A stretch of 64,000 nt of DNA from assembly GCF_022919575.1 (NCBI RefSeq), contig NZ_CP095071.1:2480001-2544000 (forward strand), written 5' to 3'. The stretch comes from Gracilibacillus salinarum. GTDB taxonomy: Bacteria; Bacillota; Bacilli; Bacillales; Amphibacillaceae. Position numbers and translations under genes: made by a program. Position 1 is the stretch's first letter. Every line of letters begins with the position of its first letter. A model generated the notes under the pieces. That model searched no databases. It was not told the DNA's origin and was given only the letters and a program-made list of their open reading frames with translations. Of the stretch, positions 29,112 to 38,139 are shown in pieces.

Positions 29112-32100
29112 TTAGTTTTCTTCGATATTTTTACGATCTTTTTTCATCATTTTCGATAGCACTTCATAGACAATTGGCACAATAACCAATGTTAAGATGG
29201 TCGATGATGTTAAACCGCCGATTACTGTTATAGCTAATCCTTTTGAAATGAAGGCTGATCCTCCGGCACCGAATACCATTGGCAGGAGCGCTCCAATTGT
29301 CGCAATTGCTGTCATTAAGATCGGGCGTAAACGGGTTGCTCCTGCATCGACAATCGCTTCACGAATCGACATACCATCACGCTCTAAATGGATGATTCGA
29401 TCCACAAGTACGATAGCGTTTGTGACCACAATACCAATCAGCATTAACATACCCATCATGACGGAAACAGAAATTGTTTCTCCCGCGATCCAAAGACCGA
29501 CGAATGAGCCAATTACCGTGAATGGTAAGGAGAACAGGATTGCAAATGGTGCAAGACCTTCTCCGAATGTCACAACGAGAATGAAGTATACAATCAGAAT
29601 CGCAGCCAGCATCGCTACACCAAGCTGTGTAAAGGTTTCTTGCATATCTGCTGCTACACCAGCAACATCAGCACGGACACTGTTAGGCAATTCGAGTTCA
29701 TCCAATTTTTCATCTGCAGCAGATGTAGCAGATGAGACATCATCTGTCGTCACTGTACCAGAAACGGTAGCGTAATATTCTCCTTCACTACGCGCTAATG
29801 TGTTATAAGCTGTACCTTCTTCCACTGATACCAATTCACCAAGCTCCATCGTTGAGCCTTGTGCCGTTGGAATTGGTGTTTCCAGCAACTCTTCCATCGA
29901 TGCAGCATCTGTTTTTGCTTCACGTTGGACGATAACATCGATTTCTTCTCCATCACTTTCTACTGTTGTCAACACTTCTTCAGATCCTGAAGCAGATAAT
30001 GCCCCGACAATTTGTGCGGTAGTCAGACCATATTGCAGCACATCCTGCTGATCCACGTTCAAGACATTTTTTACGTATGGATTTTCCATATCTGATTCTA
30101 CATCTGTTAAGTCTTCTACATCACTTAACGCACCTGTTACCTGATTAACAGCTTCGTTCAGCTCATCCAGGTCTTCACTGTACAGGGTGTAACTTACTTC
30201 ATTACTTGACATACCACCTGTAGAGAAGTTCTGTGATTGCCATTCACCAGGCTGATCAATGTTCGTGACATAATCTTCTATATCTGTTTTGACTTCTGCG
30301 AAATTTTCCATTTCATCATCAAAAATAACATACATTAACGCACCGTTGCTTCCACCCATCATCATCGATGACATGTCAGCACTGGCACTTGAACTATCAT
30401 TAATGGAAACTTGAAGAATATCCACATCATCACGTTTCATTAACTCTTGTTCGACTTCTTCAACATGTTCAATTTTATCCTCATCAAGTTCACCAGCAGC
30501 TGGCGTATAGGTTAAATACATCACTTTTTCTTCTTCTGAACCTAAGAAACTGAATCCAATCAATGGTGTGATCGCAACTGATCCAACAAGGATTAATACG
30601 GCAACAACCGACGTAATCACTTTATGATTCAACACTTTCGACAGCACACCTTTGTACCAGTTTGCTAGCTTACCAACCTCTTTATGTTCCATTACTTGTT
30701 TATCCGCATATAAGTTCTTACGGAATAAGAAATGGGACAAAGCTGGTACAATCGTAATCGCAACAATTAATGACGCACCTAATGCGAAGGCCATCGTTAA
30801 GGCAAACGGCTGGAACAACTCACCAACCATACCACCGACTAGCATTAGTGGTGCAAATACTGCGATTGTTACTAAGGTAGAAGACAGGATTGGCTTGAAC
30901 ATCTCAATCGTTGCTTCACGAATTAACGCTCTTCCTCGTAATTTTTCACTTTCTAAATACATTCTCCGGTAGATATTCTCCACGACAACAATCGAATCAT
31001 CAATAACACGTCCGATCGCTACCGTAATCGCACCTAACGTCATAATATTTAATGTAATATCCATCCAGTTTAATAATAGCATCGCCATTAAGATCGAAAC
31101 CGGAATCGATATAATGGATATAATAGTAGATTTAAAGTTACGTAGGAACAACAGGATAATCAATACAGCGAATAGTCCACCGAATAACGCTTTTTCAAGC
31201 ATGGTAAACACAGATTCTTCGATCGGTTCTCCTTGATCCAGGGTGACATCAATTGCAAGGTCATCAATCGCCTCTTCTTCATCTGCCGCTAAATCCTTCA
31301 CAGCGTTCACGACATCTACCGTGTTCGCTTGCTGTCCTTTGGTAATCTGGATCGCGATCGCATCTTCACCGTTAGTACGGGAAATCGATTGTACCTTACC
31401 AACCGTTTCAATCGTTGCAATATCACCTAGTGTAGTGAAAGGCTGTGACCCGATCTGAACAGGAATCACTAATTCTTTTAATGCTTCAACCGTTTTAATA
31501 TCACCATCAACCGCTAACGCTTCTTCACCATCTTCATATTCCTGTAAACCTAGCGATACAGCCATATCATTAGCCTGTACCATTTGTTTTACTGTATCTT
31601 CTGTCAGACCAAGCTGTTGCATTTTCTCCTGGTCATAAGTGAATTGCACTTCTTCCACATGCTGTCCCGTAATAGTTGCAGATCCTACCCCTTCTAAATT
31701 CTCTATCTTCGGTAAAATCGAATCTTCTACTCTGGACGACAATGCGACAATATCTTCATCTGTACTGCTGATCGATAACGCCACAACTGGCATCATGTTC
31801 ATATTGAGTGCCATAATAGACGGTTCTTCTGCGTCCTCCGGCATGTTTACATTGTCCAACGCCGCTTCTAATTCACGTTTCTTCTCATCCATGTCAACGC
31901 CATAATCATATTCCACCTGTACTTGTGAAACATTGGCTGATGAATTGGAATAAACCGCCTTAACATCGTCTAAACCTTCGATATTTTTTTCCATTGGTAT
32001 CGAGATTTCATCCATTACCTGCTCTGCTGTAGCACCTGGATAAACACCCATTACGATTAAGTATGGTATCGACACATCTGGAATACTTTCCATTTTCATT

Positions 32101-32195
32101 TTCGTTCCTGAATATAAACCAGAAGCTACTACAATGATTGTCAGCAACCATACTGCAAGTTTATTTTTCAGGACAAAGTTTATTAAACCTTTCAA
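29112..32195 (-). CDS. swrC: RND-family efflux transporter (SwrC/YerP-like)
   Basis: A 1027-residue AcrB-like protein with the expected 12 helices and two large extracytoplasmic loops (after helices 1 and 7). SIPDVSIPYLIVMGVYPGAT opens the first porter domain. IGRVIDDSIVVVENIYRR in helix 4 carries the proton-relay aspartates. The second half repeats the pattern (IGIVVTNAIVLVDRIIH). In B. subtilis SwrC exports surfactin and other amphiphiles and is needed for swarming. It works without an outer-membrane partner in Firmicutes. The divergent TetR gene and the operator inside its promoter point to drug-inducible control. Confidence 0.9.
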   Translation of the reverse strand: MKGLINFVLKNKLAVWLLTIIVVASGLYSGTKMKMESIPDVSIPYLIVMGVYPGATAEQVMDEISIPMEKNIEGLDDVKAVYSNSSANVSQVQVEYDYGVDMDEKKRELEAALDNVNMPEDAEEPSIMALNMNMMPVVALSISSTDEDIVALSSRVEDSILPKIENLEGVGSATITGQHVEEVQFTYDQEKMQQLGLTEDTVKQMVQANDMAVSLGLQEYEDGEEALAVDGDIKTVEALKELVIPVQIGSQPFTTLGDIATIETVGKVQSISRTNGEDAIAIQITKGQQANTVDVVNAVKDLAADEEEAIDDLAIDVTLDQGEPIEESVFTMLEKALFGGLFAVLIILLFLRNFKSTIISIISIPVSILMAMLLLNWMDITLNIMTLGAITVAIGRVIDDSIVVVENIYRRMYLESEKLRGRALIREATIEMFKPILSSTLVTIAVFAPLMLVGGMVGELFQPFALTMAFALGASLIVAITIVPALSHFLFRKNLYADKQVMEHKEVGKLANWYKGVLSKVLNHKVITSVVAVLILVGSVAITPLIGFSFLGSEEEKVMYLTYTPAAGELDEDKIEHVEEVEQELMKRDDVDILQVSINDSSSASADMSSMMMGGSNGALMYVIFDDEMENFAEVKTDIEDYVTNIDQPGEWQSQNFSTGGMSSNEVSYTLYSEDLDELNEAVNQVTGALSDVEDLTDVESDMENPYVKNVLNVDQQDVLQYGLTTAQIVGALSASGSEEVLTTVESDGEEIDVIVQREAKTDAASMEELLETPIPTAQGSTMELGELVSVEEGTAYNTLARSEGEYYATVSGTVTTDDVSSATSAADEKLDELELPNSVRADVAGVAADMQETFTQLGVAMLAAILIVYFILVVTFGEGLAPFAILFSLPFTVIGSFVGLWIAGETISVSVMMGMLMLIGIVVTNAIVLVDRIIHLERDGMSIREAIVDAGATRLRPILMTAIATIGALLPMVFGAGGSAFISKGLAITVIGGLTSSTILTLVIVPIVYEVLSKMMKKDRKNIEEN

Positions 32196-32240
32196 AGCTT
32201 AACACCTTCCCCTAGATTGACTAAATTGTGATACTATCTT

Positions 32241-32269
32241 ATAATAATGACTAGTCGGTCATTTGTCAA
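32241..32269 (-). promoter_or_regulatory. swrC promoter with TetR operator in its spacer
   Basis: On the minus strand TTGACA (32264-32269), a 17-base spacer and TATTAT (32241-32246) form a near-consensus promoter. The inverted repeat ATGAC-6-GTCAT (core of 32246-32263, AATGACTAGTCGGTCATT) fills the spacer. A repressor bound there would exclude RNA polymerase. The divergent TetR protein is the likely ligand. Confidence 0.7.
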
Positions 32270-32293
32270 TATATAAGAAAGAGGTACTAGACA

Positions 32294-33127
32294 TTGGCGA
32301 AAAAACAATTAATCATGGAAAATGCATTGGAATTGTTCGCGGAATACGGTATTGAAGCCACTTCCGTACAGCAAATCACTGAAAAATGTAATATTTCAAA
32401 AGGCGCATTTTACTTGGCATATAAATCTAAATCCGAATTAGTCATAGGTATCATGGATCATTTTCTCAGCGAGCTAATTGCAGATGTTGAACAGTCGGTC
32501 AATAACAAAAAATTGGAAGAGAACTTATTATATCAATTTTATTTCACATACTATGCCGCACTGCAGAAACACTCGCATTTTGCCCAGATTTTGATGAAAG
32601 AGCAATACATCTCATTTGATGCCGACCTCCTTCTTAACCTGACGAAATATGACAAGCATCTAAATACAATTATTTTCACGATGGTTAATACGTATTTTGA
32701 TCAGACAGACAAAAGTATGTACCCGGATTTGGTATACGTGATCAAAGCATTCCTCAAAATGTATGCCGATCTCATTTTTTCTTCCAATCAGATCATTGAT
32801 TTAGAGAATTTATGTAAAGCACTGGTTGAACGCACCACAGTTATTGCACAGCATGCCACGATTCATATTATTCCCACCGAATATTTTGAAATCCATCACC
32901 CTGCCGTGCAAGTTCCTTCTAAAGAGGAACTAGTTGGATTACTTGAACGCAATATGGAAGAAACAAACGATTCTGTCACACTGGAATCCTTAACGTTATT
33001 AAAAGAGGACTTGCATGCTCGCGCTCTTCCTGAGGCAGTAGTTCAAGGATTACTGAAAAATTTACGAACAGAATCTTCGTCAAAATGGACCGGCTATATT
33101 TATGAAGTATTTGTAAGAAATAATTAA
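32294..33127 (+). CDS. TetR-family repressor of the RND exporter
   Basis: 277 residues. The helix-turn-helix is ATSVQQITEKCNISKGAFYLAYKSKSEL (residues ~22-49), typical TetR. The ligand-binding part is longer than usual (over 220 residues), with an extra C-terminal segment (VPSKEELVGLLERN onwards). The start is TTG 32294 with AAGAGGT ten bases upstream. It is divergent from swrC across 98 bases holding the operator, so it probably controls both genes. Confidence 0.85.
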   Translation: MAKKQLIMENALELFAEYGIEATSVQQITEKCNISKGAFYLAYKSKSELVIGIMDHFLSELIADVEQSVNNKKLEENLLYQFYFTYYAALQKHSHFAQILMKEQYISFDADLLLNLTKYDKHLNTIIFTMVNTYFDQTDKSMYPDLVYVIKAFLKMYADLIFSSNQIIDLENLCKALVERTTVIAQHATIHIIPTEYFEIHHPAVQVPSKEELVGLLERNMEETNDSVTLESLTLLKEDLHARALPEAVVQGLLKNLRTESSSKWTGYIYEVFVRNN

Positions 33128-33195
33128 AGGATTCTGTTCAAAAATGGATGAAAGAGCTGCTGATAAGTATGGTAGGAAAAAGAAAAACAATGCCA

Positions 33196-33225
33196 GCTGT
33201 AGCACGATGAAGTTAGTGCTACAGC
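33196..33225 (+). terminator. Hairpin terminator after the TetR gene
   Basis: Perfect 10-bp stem GCTGTAGCAC/GTGCTACAGC. The following CGGTTTATTT is a weak T tail, so termination may be partial. The rest of 33226-33580 holds no recognisable gene. Confidence 0.6.
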
Positions 33226-33564
33226 CGGTTTATTTGGACTGCATTACAAGTTTCTATAGCAATGCTCGTTTCTGCTTATCGCTACCCGTGGTAATTGCAA
33301 GCAAAACTCTAGCGAAGCGGGCATTATTTTCATCCTCCCTGTAACCGGATCCCTCCACCATTAACCTGCACCCACCCGAATTTCAGCCGCTTTTGAAATA
33401 AAATTTCACCATAATAAAGTTTGCAAGGATTTGTTTAGGAGAGTGTATTCCTGAATACTAATTAACATACAGATGACCATGTGATATGTTGACCTTTTTC
33501 CAAAAAAGGCATAAGATTACCGTAAGTCTGACCATTTAGCCAAAAGTGAAACTATTTCATAAAA

Positions 33565-33609
33565 AGTATCACTTTTCCAATTGATACTTGACCGTCCGGA
33601 TGGTATAGT
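33565..33609 (+). promoter_or_regulatory. Promoter of the carnitine TetR gene with operator in its spacer
   Basis: TTGATA (33581-33586), 17 bases, TATAGT (33604-33609). The imperfect palindrome ACCGTCCGGATGGT (33591-33604) lies in the spacer and recurs in the promoter of the carnitine operon. Directly upstream, AAGTATCA/TGATACTT (33565-33590) forms a second inverted repeat overlapping the -35 box, a possible additional regulator site. Confidence 0.75.
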
Positions 33610-33651
33610 AGGGTGACAGTCCGAATATTCTATTAAAGAAAAGGTGTTTAT

Positions 33652-34188
33652 ATGAGCCGAGTTTCAAGAAAGGTTGAGATTCTAAATGCCGCTTCCAAGG
33701 TTGTAAGTGAACGCGGTATATTCGAATTAACATTAGATGCCGTTGCCAAACAGGCCGGTATCAGTAAAGGCGGATTACTTTATCATTTCCCTTCCAAAGA
33801 AGCACTTGTAGAAGGAATGGTTCAGCATCTAGCTGTGAATTATCAAGAGAAAATAGAAGATAACGCAAAACAAGATCCAGAGGAAACAGGCAGATGGATC
33901 CGTTCCTATGTGGATGTTACCTTTAATCAAACCTATCAAAACAAAGATATGAACGCAGGTCTTCTTGCTGCCAAAGCCGTTAATCCAGATTTACTGGATC
34001 CCATCCGCAAGCTATATGAAGAATGGCAAGAACAGATCGAAAATGAAGGAATCGATCCAATGAAAGCTACCATTATCCGCCTCGCGACAGATGGAATCTG
34101 GTTAGCTGAACTTTTTGATATCTACCATATCGAAGAAGAAAAAAAACAAGAAATTTATAAAGTATTGCTATCATCAATTGATGAATAA
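33652..34188 (+). CDS. TetR-family regulator of carnitine catabolism
   Basis: 178 residues. The N-terminal helix-turn-helix ELTLDAVAKQAGISKGGLLYHFPSKEAL is a clear TetR domain; the C-terminal ligand domain is of the BetI/YxaF-like size. It is followed at once by the carnitine operon, and its own promoter carries the same operator as that operon. It is therefore very likely an autoregulated repressor that responds to carnitine, dehydrocarnitine or a CoA ester. The ligand is inferred. Confidence 0.85.
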   Translation: MSRVSRKVEILNAASKVVSERGIFELTLDAVAKQAGISKGGLLYHFPSKEALVEGMVQHLAVNYQEKIEDNAKQDPEETGRWIRSYVDVTFNQTYQNKDMNAGLLAAKAVNPDLLDPIRKLYEEWQEQIENEGIDPMKATIIRLATDGIWLAELFDIYHIEEEKKQEIYKVLLSSIDE

Positions 34189-34194
34189 GGATGA

Positions 34195-34237
34195 ACATCT
34201 TTCCACGTACCGAAGACATGGAAAGGTGTTTTTTTTA
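34195..34237 (+). terminator. Terminator after the carnitine TetR gene
   Basis: Stem ACATCTTTCCA/TGGAAAGGTGT followed by a T8 run. It separates the regulator from the operon, which has its own promoter. Confidence 0.85.
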
Positions 34238-34362
34238 TGGATTGTGACAAAAAAATTACAAAATCATTTAAAAAATGATCGATCGCTTGCTATTAAAGCG
34301 ATAAACCATGCAAAAAACTTTGCAAAACCCGCCTAAGTAAGCCTTTTCATCACAATACCAAC

Positions 34363-34391
34363 TTGAAAGATTACCGTCCGGATGGTATAGT
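34363..34391 (+). promoter_or_regulatory. Carnitine operon promoter with the same TetR operator
   Basis: TTGAAA (34363-34368), 17 bases, TATAGT (34386-34391). ACCGTCCGGATGGT occupies 34373-34386 at the same offset from the -10 box as in the regulator's own promoter; 19 bases around the operator are identical. Confidence 0.8.
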
Positions 34392-34479
34392 TTTGCTTGT
34401 GCCAAATTCGACATAAAAATTTCAAAGTCGACATATATTATCAAATAAAAAATTCTGAACGAAAAGGAGTTGTGAACAT

Positions 34480-35373
34480 ATGGCGAAGAAGATTATGCTG
34501 ACAGCAGCAGTAACCGGCGCAGGAGACACAACGACAAAGAGTTCACATGTCCCTGTCACTCCGAAAGAAATTGCCGATGCAGCAATTGCCTCTGCAAAAG
34601 CAGGAGCAACAGTAGCCCATGTACATGCACGTGATCCAAAAACAGGTGGCATCAGTCACGATGTCAATCACTACCGTGAAATTGTAGATCGCATTCGCGA
34701 CGCAGAAACAGATGTGATCATTAACATTACCTCTGGTGGAGGCGGCGATTTCATTCCGAGCTTGCAAACACCTGCAGCCGGTGGAGATGGTACCGATATG
34801 CAAACACCTGAGGAAAGACATCAGCCAGTTGGAGAATTACTCCCTGAAATGTGTACCCTTGATTGCGGATCGGTAAACTTCGGCAACATGATTTATATGA
34901 GCCCGACCGATTGGCTTCGTAAACAGGCTAAGCTTGTACAAGAAGCTGGTGTAAAACCTGAATTAGAATGTTTCGATACAGGACATCTTCGTTTTGCGAA
35001 ACAATTAATCCAGGAAGGTCTGATTGATGATGACCCAATGTTTCAATTCTGCTTAGGAATACCTTGGGGAGCGGATGCAGATGTTGAAACAATGCTCTAC
35101 ATGAAAAATCGCCTTCCAGACAATGCACATTGGTCTGCTTTTGGAATTGGACGTATGCAGTTACCAATCGTGATGCAAACAGCATTGCTTGGCGGAAACG
35201 TAAGAGTAGGATTAGAAGACAATATTTATCTAAGTAAAGGTGTACTAGCTCGTAATGATCAGCTCGTTGATAAAGCGGCAAACATGCTTCATCAAAATGG
35301 CATCGAGATCATGACACCAGCTGAAGCGAGAGAGCAATATGGTTTACGAAACCCTAACGGAGGAGGCAAATAA
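34480..35373 (+). CDS. cdhC: Betainyl-CoA thiolase (BKACE/DUF849), dehydrocarnitine cleavage
   Basis: A 297-residue TIM-barrel protein of the beta-keto acid cleavage family. The zinc ligands appear as HVH (H47, H49) followed by ARDPKTGG. SGGGGD, DCGSVNFG and GLEDNIY are further active-site segments. In carnitine clusters this enzyme converts 3-dehydrocarnitine plus acetyl-CoA into betainyl-CoA and acetoacetate. Its neighbours, a carnitine dehydrogenase and a hotdog thioesterase, complete that pathway, which is the main reason for this substrate. Stop and next start share one base (TAATG). Confidence 0.85.
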   Translation: MAKKIMLTAAVTGAGDTTTKSSHVPVTPKEIADAAIASAKAGATVAHVHARDPKTGGISHDVNHYREIVDRIRDAETDVIINITSGGGGDFIPSLQTPAAGGDGTDMQTPEERHQPVGELLPEMCTLDCGSVNFGNMIYMSPTDWLRKQAKLVQEAGVKPELECFDTGHLRFAKQLIQEGLIDDDPMFQFCLGIPWGADADVETMLYMKNRLPDNAHWSAFGIGRMQLPIVMQTALLGGNVRVGLEDNIYLSKGVLARNDQLVDKAANMLHQNGIEIMTPAEAREQYGLRNPNGGGK

Positions 35374-36317
35374 TGGCTGAAATCAAAAAAATAGCCGTCA
35401 TCGGAACTGGCGTCATCGGTAATGGATGGATTGCGAGATTCCTTGCACAAGGACATGAAGTCATCGCGTTTGATCCTGCAGAAGGTGCAGAACAACGCAC
35501 AAGAAAAGTAATCGATCAAGTATGGGCAGATCTTGAAAAATTAGGTACTGCTGAAAATGCATCAAAAGAACGTTTATCTTTTGTTCCTACGATTGAAGAA
35601 GCAGTAAAAGATGCCTATCTAATTCAAGAAAATGTACCAGAACGCGAACAACTGAAAAAAGACGTATTAGCATCCATTGACCAATATGCACAATCTGATG
35701 CGATTATTGGCTCAAGCACCTCAGGCATTATGCCATCTACTTTGCAAGCAGGGCTGACACATCCAGAACGTGTAATGGTAGCCCATCCGTTTAACCCTGT
35801 ATATTTATTACCTCTAGTAGAATTGGTAGGCGGAAAAGAGACGAGCGAAGAAGCTTTAGAAGCAGCTAAAACTTTCTATGCATCGATCAACATGAAGCCA
35901 CTAGTAATCCGCAAAGAAATCGAAGGTCATGTGGCGGACCGTTTAATGGAAGCATTGTGGCGTGAAGCGCTTCACCTGGTAAACGATGGCATCGTGACAA
36001 CAGAAGAAGCAGATGCTGCTATTATTTATGGTGCCGGACTTCGCTGGGCACAAATGGGACCTTTCTTAACGTTCCACTTAGCTGGTGGGGATCAAGGAAT
36101 GCGCCATATGCTCGAGCAATTCGGACCAGCACTTAAATTGCCATGGACGAAGTTAGAAGCGCCTGAATTAACAGATGAATTAAAAGAGAAAGTTATCGAA
36201 GGCTGTGAAAGTCACGCAGGCGATACTTCCATCACAGAATTAGAGCAAAAACGTAATGAGTTTTTAGTAAAATTACTAGATTTAGTGGAAGATTATTGGC
36301 CAGAGTCTAAAATTTAG
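35373..36317 (+). CDS. lcdH: L-carnitine dehydrogenase
   Basis: A 314-residue member of the 3-hydroxyacyl-CoA dehydrogenase fold. The NAD-binding loop is GTGVIGNGW (residues 11-19). SSTSGIMPS and HPFNPVYLLPLVELVGG hold the catalytic region (H of AHPFNP, with E/N partners). EGHVADRLMEALWREALHLV opens the C-terminal dimer domain. It oxidises L-carnitine to 3-dehydrocarnitine with NAD+. The ribosome site GGAGG lies inside the end of the upstream gene, so translation is coupled. Confidence 0.9.
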   Translation: MAEIKKIAVIGTGVIGNGWIARFLAQGHEVIAFDPAEGAEQRTRKVIDQVWADLEKLGTAENASKERLSFVPTIEEAVKDAYLIQENVPEREQLKKDVLASIDQYAQSDAIIGSSTSGIMPSTLQAGLTHPERVMVAHPFNPVYLLPLVELVGGKETSEEALEAAKTFYASINMKPLVIRKEIEGHVADRLMEALWREALHLVNDGIVTTEEADAAIIYGAGLRWAQMGPFLTFHLAGGDQGMRHMLEQFGPALKLPWTKLEAPELTDELKEKVIEGCESHAGDTSITELEQKRNEFLVKLLDLVEDYWPESKI

Positions 36318-36322
36318 TGATC

Positions 36323-36340
36323 GAGGGGGCTCTCCCCCTC
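36323..36340 (+). other. GC-rich hairpin inside the carnitine operon
   Basis: Stem GAGGGGG/CCCCCTC with a four-base loop, six bases after the dehydrogenase stop. No T run follows, so it is more likely an mRNA stabiliser or processing site than a terminator. Confidence 0.55.
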
Positions 36341-36374
36341 ATTACTGGAAATCCATTAGATATGAGGTGAAACC

Positions 36375-36848
36375 ATGCCGAATAACTTCACATATAAAGA
36401 CGTTGTCCGCAATGAATGGGTGGACTATAACGGTCATATGAATGACGCAGCCTATGCGAAAGTATTTAGCCTGGCAGTAGATGCATTAATTGACCATATC
36501 GGGCTGGATGAACAAGCCCGTAGGAAGTTAAGCTATTCCATTTTTACATTAGAAACACACATCTGCTACTTGCAGGAAGCACACGAAACACAAGAGATCA
36601 ACGTAACCTTACAGTTATTAAACAAAGATGCAAAACGGCTTCACGTATTTTTTGAAATGTACGCGGGTGCTGATAATCAACAGCATCTCATTGCAACCAG
36701 TGAACAAATGCTGATGGGGATGGATATGGAGCAAGGAAGACCTGCACCTTTTCCAGAGACAATAGCAGAAGTTATCGACACAATATGGAACGACCATAAA
36801 CATTTGGCAGCCCCTAAACAAGCAGGAAGACAAATCGGGATAAAATAA
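36375..36848 (+). CDS. cdhB: Betainyl-CoA thioesterase (4HBT hotdog)
   Basis: 157 residues. VRNEWVDYNGHMNDAAYAKVFSLAVD is the 4-hydroxybenzoyl-CoA thioesterase-type signature with the catalytic aspartate in WVDYNGHM. In carnitine gene clusters this enzyme hydrolyses betainyl-CoA to glycine betaine and CoA, the last step before betaine is pooled or used as osmoprotectant. AGGTGA precedes ATG 36375. Position supports the assignment; the protein alone would only say thioesterase. Confidence 0.8.
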   Translation: MPNNFTYKDVVRNEWVDYNGHMNDAAYAKVFSLAVDALIDHIGLDEQARRKLSYSIFTLETHICYLQEAHETQEINVTLQLLNKDAKRLHVFFEMYAGADNQQHLIATSEQMLMGMDMEQGRPAPFPETIAEVIDTIWNDHKHLAAPKQAGRQIGIK

Positions 36849-36877
36849 AACTTGATTCACATCGTTTTATTAATCGG

Positions 36878-36903
36878 CTCTTATCACCGTAACACGATAA
36901 GAG
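36878..36903 (+). other. Hairpin before the opuA genes
   Basis: Stem CTCTTATC/GATAAGAG with a ten-base loop and no T run. It may modulate readthrough from the catabolic genes into the transporter genes. Confidence 0.5.
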
Positions 36904-36936
36904 ATGATGTCGGATGAAAAATAGAGGAGTATGTTT

Positions 36937-38139
36937 ATGAATAAAATAGAAGTTAATCAGTTAACAAAAGTATTCGGTTCACATCCTCAACAAGGATTGA
37001 AACTGTTGAAAGATGGAAAACAAAAAGAACAAATATTAGAAGAAACCGGAATGACGGTAGGTGTAAGCCAATCTTCCTTCTCGGTAAAACCAGGTGAGAT
37101 TTTCGTTATCATGGGTCTGTCTGGTAGTGGTAAATCAACGCTTATCCGTTTGGTAAACCGTCTGATCGAACCAACTGATGGGGAAGTATTCATCGACGGT
37201 GAAGACATTACCAAAATGGACAAAAAAACACTTACGGAAACAAGAAGACAGAAATTAGGAATGGTATTCCAGAAATTCGGTTTATTGCCACACCGTAACG
37301 TACTGCAAAACGTTGCTTACGGATTAGAGCTTCAAGGGATTTCAAAACAAGAGCGTGAAGAACGAGCGAAGCAAACACTTCAAGATGTCGGCCTTAAAGG
37401 CTATGAAGACAGTCTTCCAAGCCAGCTTAGTGGTGGTATGCAACAGCGTGTAGGTTTGGCTCGTGCTTTAACAAATGACCCCGACATCCTATTAATGGAT
37501 GAAGCGTTCAGCGCATTAGACCCGATCATTCGTACCGAGATGCAAGATGAATTATTGAAACTGCAAAACAAACTAGGTAAAACCGTACTTTTCATTACAC
37601 ACGATTTAGACGAAGCATTGAAGCTTGGCGATCGCATCGCAATTATGAAAGATGGTCGCATTGTACAAGTTGGTACGGCGGAAGAAATCCTGGAGAACCC
37701 AGCTAATGATTATGTAACGAAATTCGTAAAAGACGTCGATCGCTCCAAAGTTCTTGAAGCATCTCACGTCATGAAAAAACCAAAAGTCCTAACAACATAC
37801 AAAGACGGTCCACGTATGGCTGTCCGCAAAATGGAAGAAGCCGGTGTCTCCAGTATTTTTGTAGTAGACAAACAAGATAACTATAAAGGTATTCTTACGA
37901 TCGATGACGCCATTCGCGCACATAAAGAAGGAATGACGATTGAAGAAGTACTCGTAGAAGAAGTATACACTACTGCACCAACCACTCCATTGGATGATTT
38001 AATCGGGATTGCCGCCGACACGAAGTATCCAATAGCAGTTCTTGAGGATGGCGTGTTGCTAGGTATTATTTCAAGAGTTTCTATTCTTTCTGGTCTCGTA
38101 CTTGGAAAAGAAAAACCATCTGAGGAGGTGACGTCATGA
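36937..38139 (+). CDS. opuAA: Glycine betaine/carnitine ABC transporter ATPase (OpuAA-like)
   Basis: 400 residues: an ABC ATPase (Walker A GLSGSGKST, signature LSGGMQQRVGLARAL, Walker B ILLMDEAFSALDP, switch ITHD) and a C-terminal tandem CBS pair (residues ~280-395). CBS pairs in OpuA ATPases sense ionic strength and c-di-AMP. ATG 36937 lies seven bases after AGGAG; the ATG two codons earlier abuts it. The permease gene overlaps its end by four bases. Confidence 0.9.
   Translation: MNKIEVNQLTKVFGSHPQQGLKLLKDGKQKEQILEETGMTVGVSQSSFSVKPGEIFVIMGLSGSGKSTLIRLVNRLIEPTDGEVFIDGEDITKMDKKTLTETRRQKLGMVFQKFGLLPHRNVLQNVAYGLELQGISKQEREERAKQTLQDVGLKGYEDSLPSQLSGGMQQRVGLARALTNDPDILLMDEAFSALDPIIRTEMQDELLKLQNKLGKTVLFITHDLDEALKLGDRIAIMKDGRIVQVGTAEEILENPANDYVTKFVKDVDRSKVLEASHVMKKPKVLTTYKDGPRMAVRKMEEAGVSSIFVVDKQDNYKGILTIDDAIRAHKEGMTIEEVLVEEVYTTAPTTPLDDLIGIAADTKYPIAVLEDGVLLGIISRVSILSGLVLGKEKPSEEVTS

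Noticed and set aside
29197..31905. Several plus-strand frames opposite swrC
   Set aside because: They mirror the codon bias of swrC on the other strand and lack start signals.
33144..33344. Plus-strand frame of 66 codons after the exporter's TetR gene
   Set aside because: It runs through the terminator hairpin and has no ribosome site or domain.
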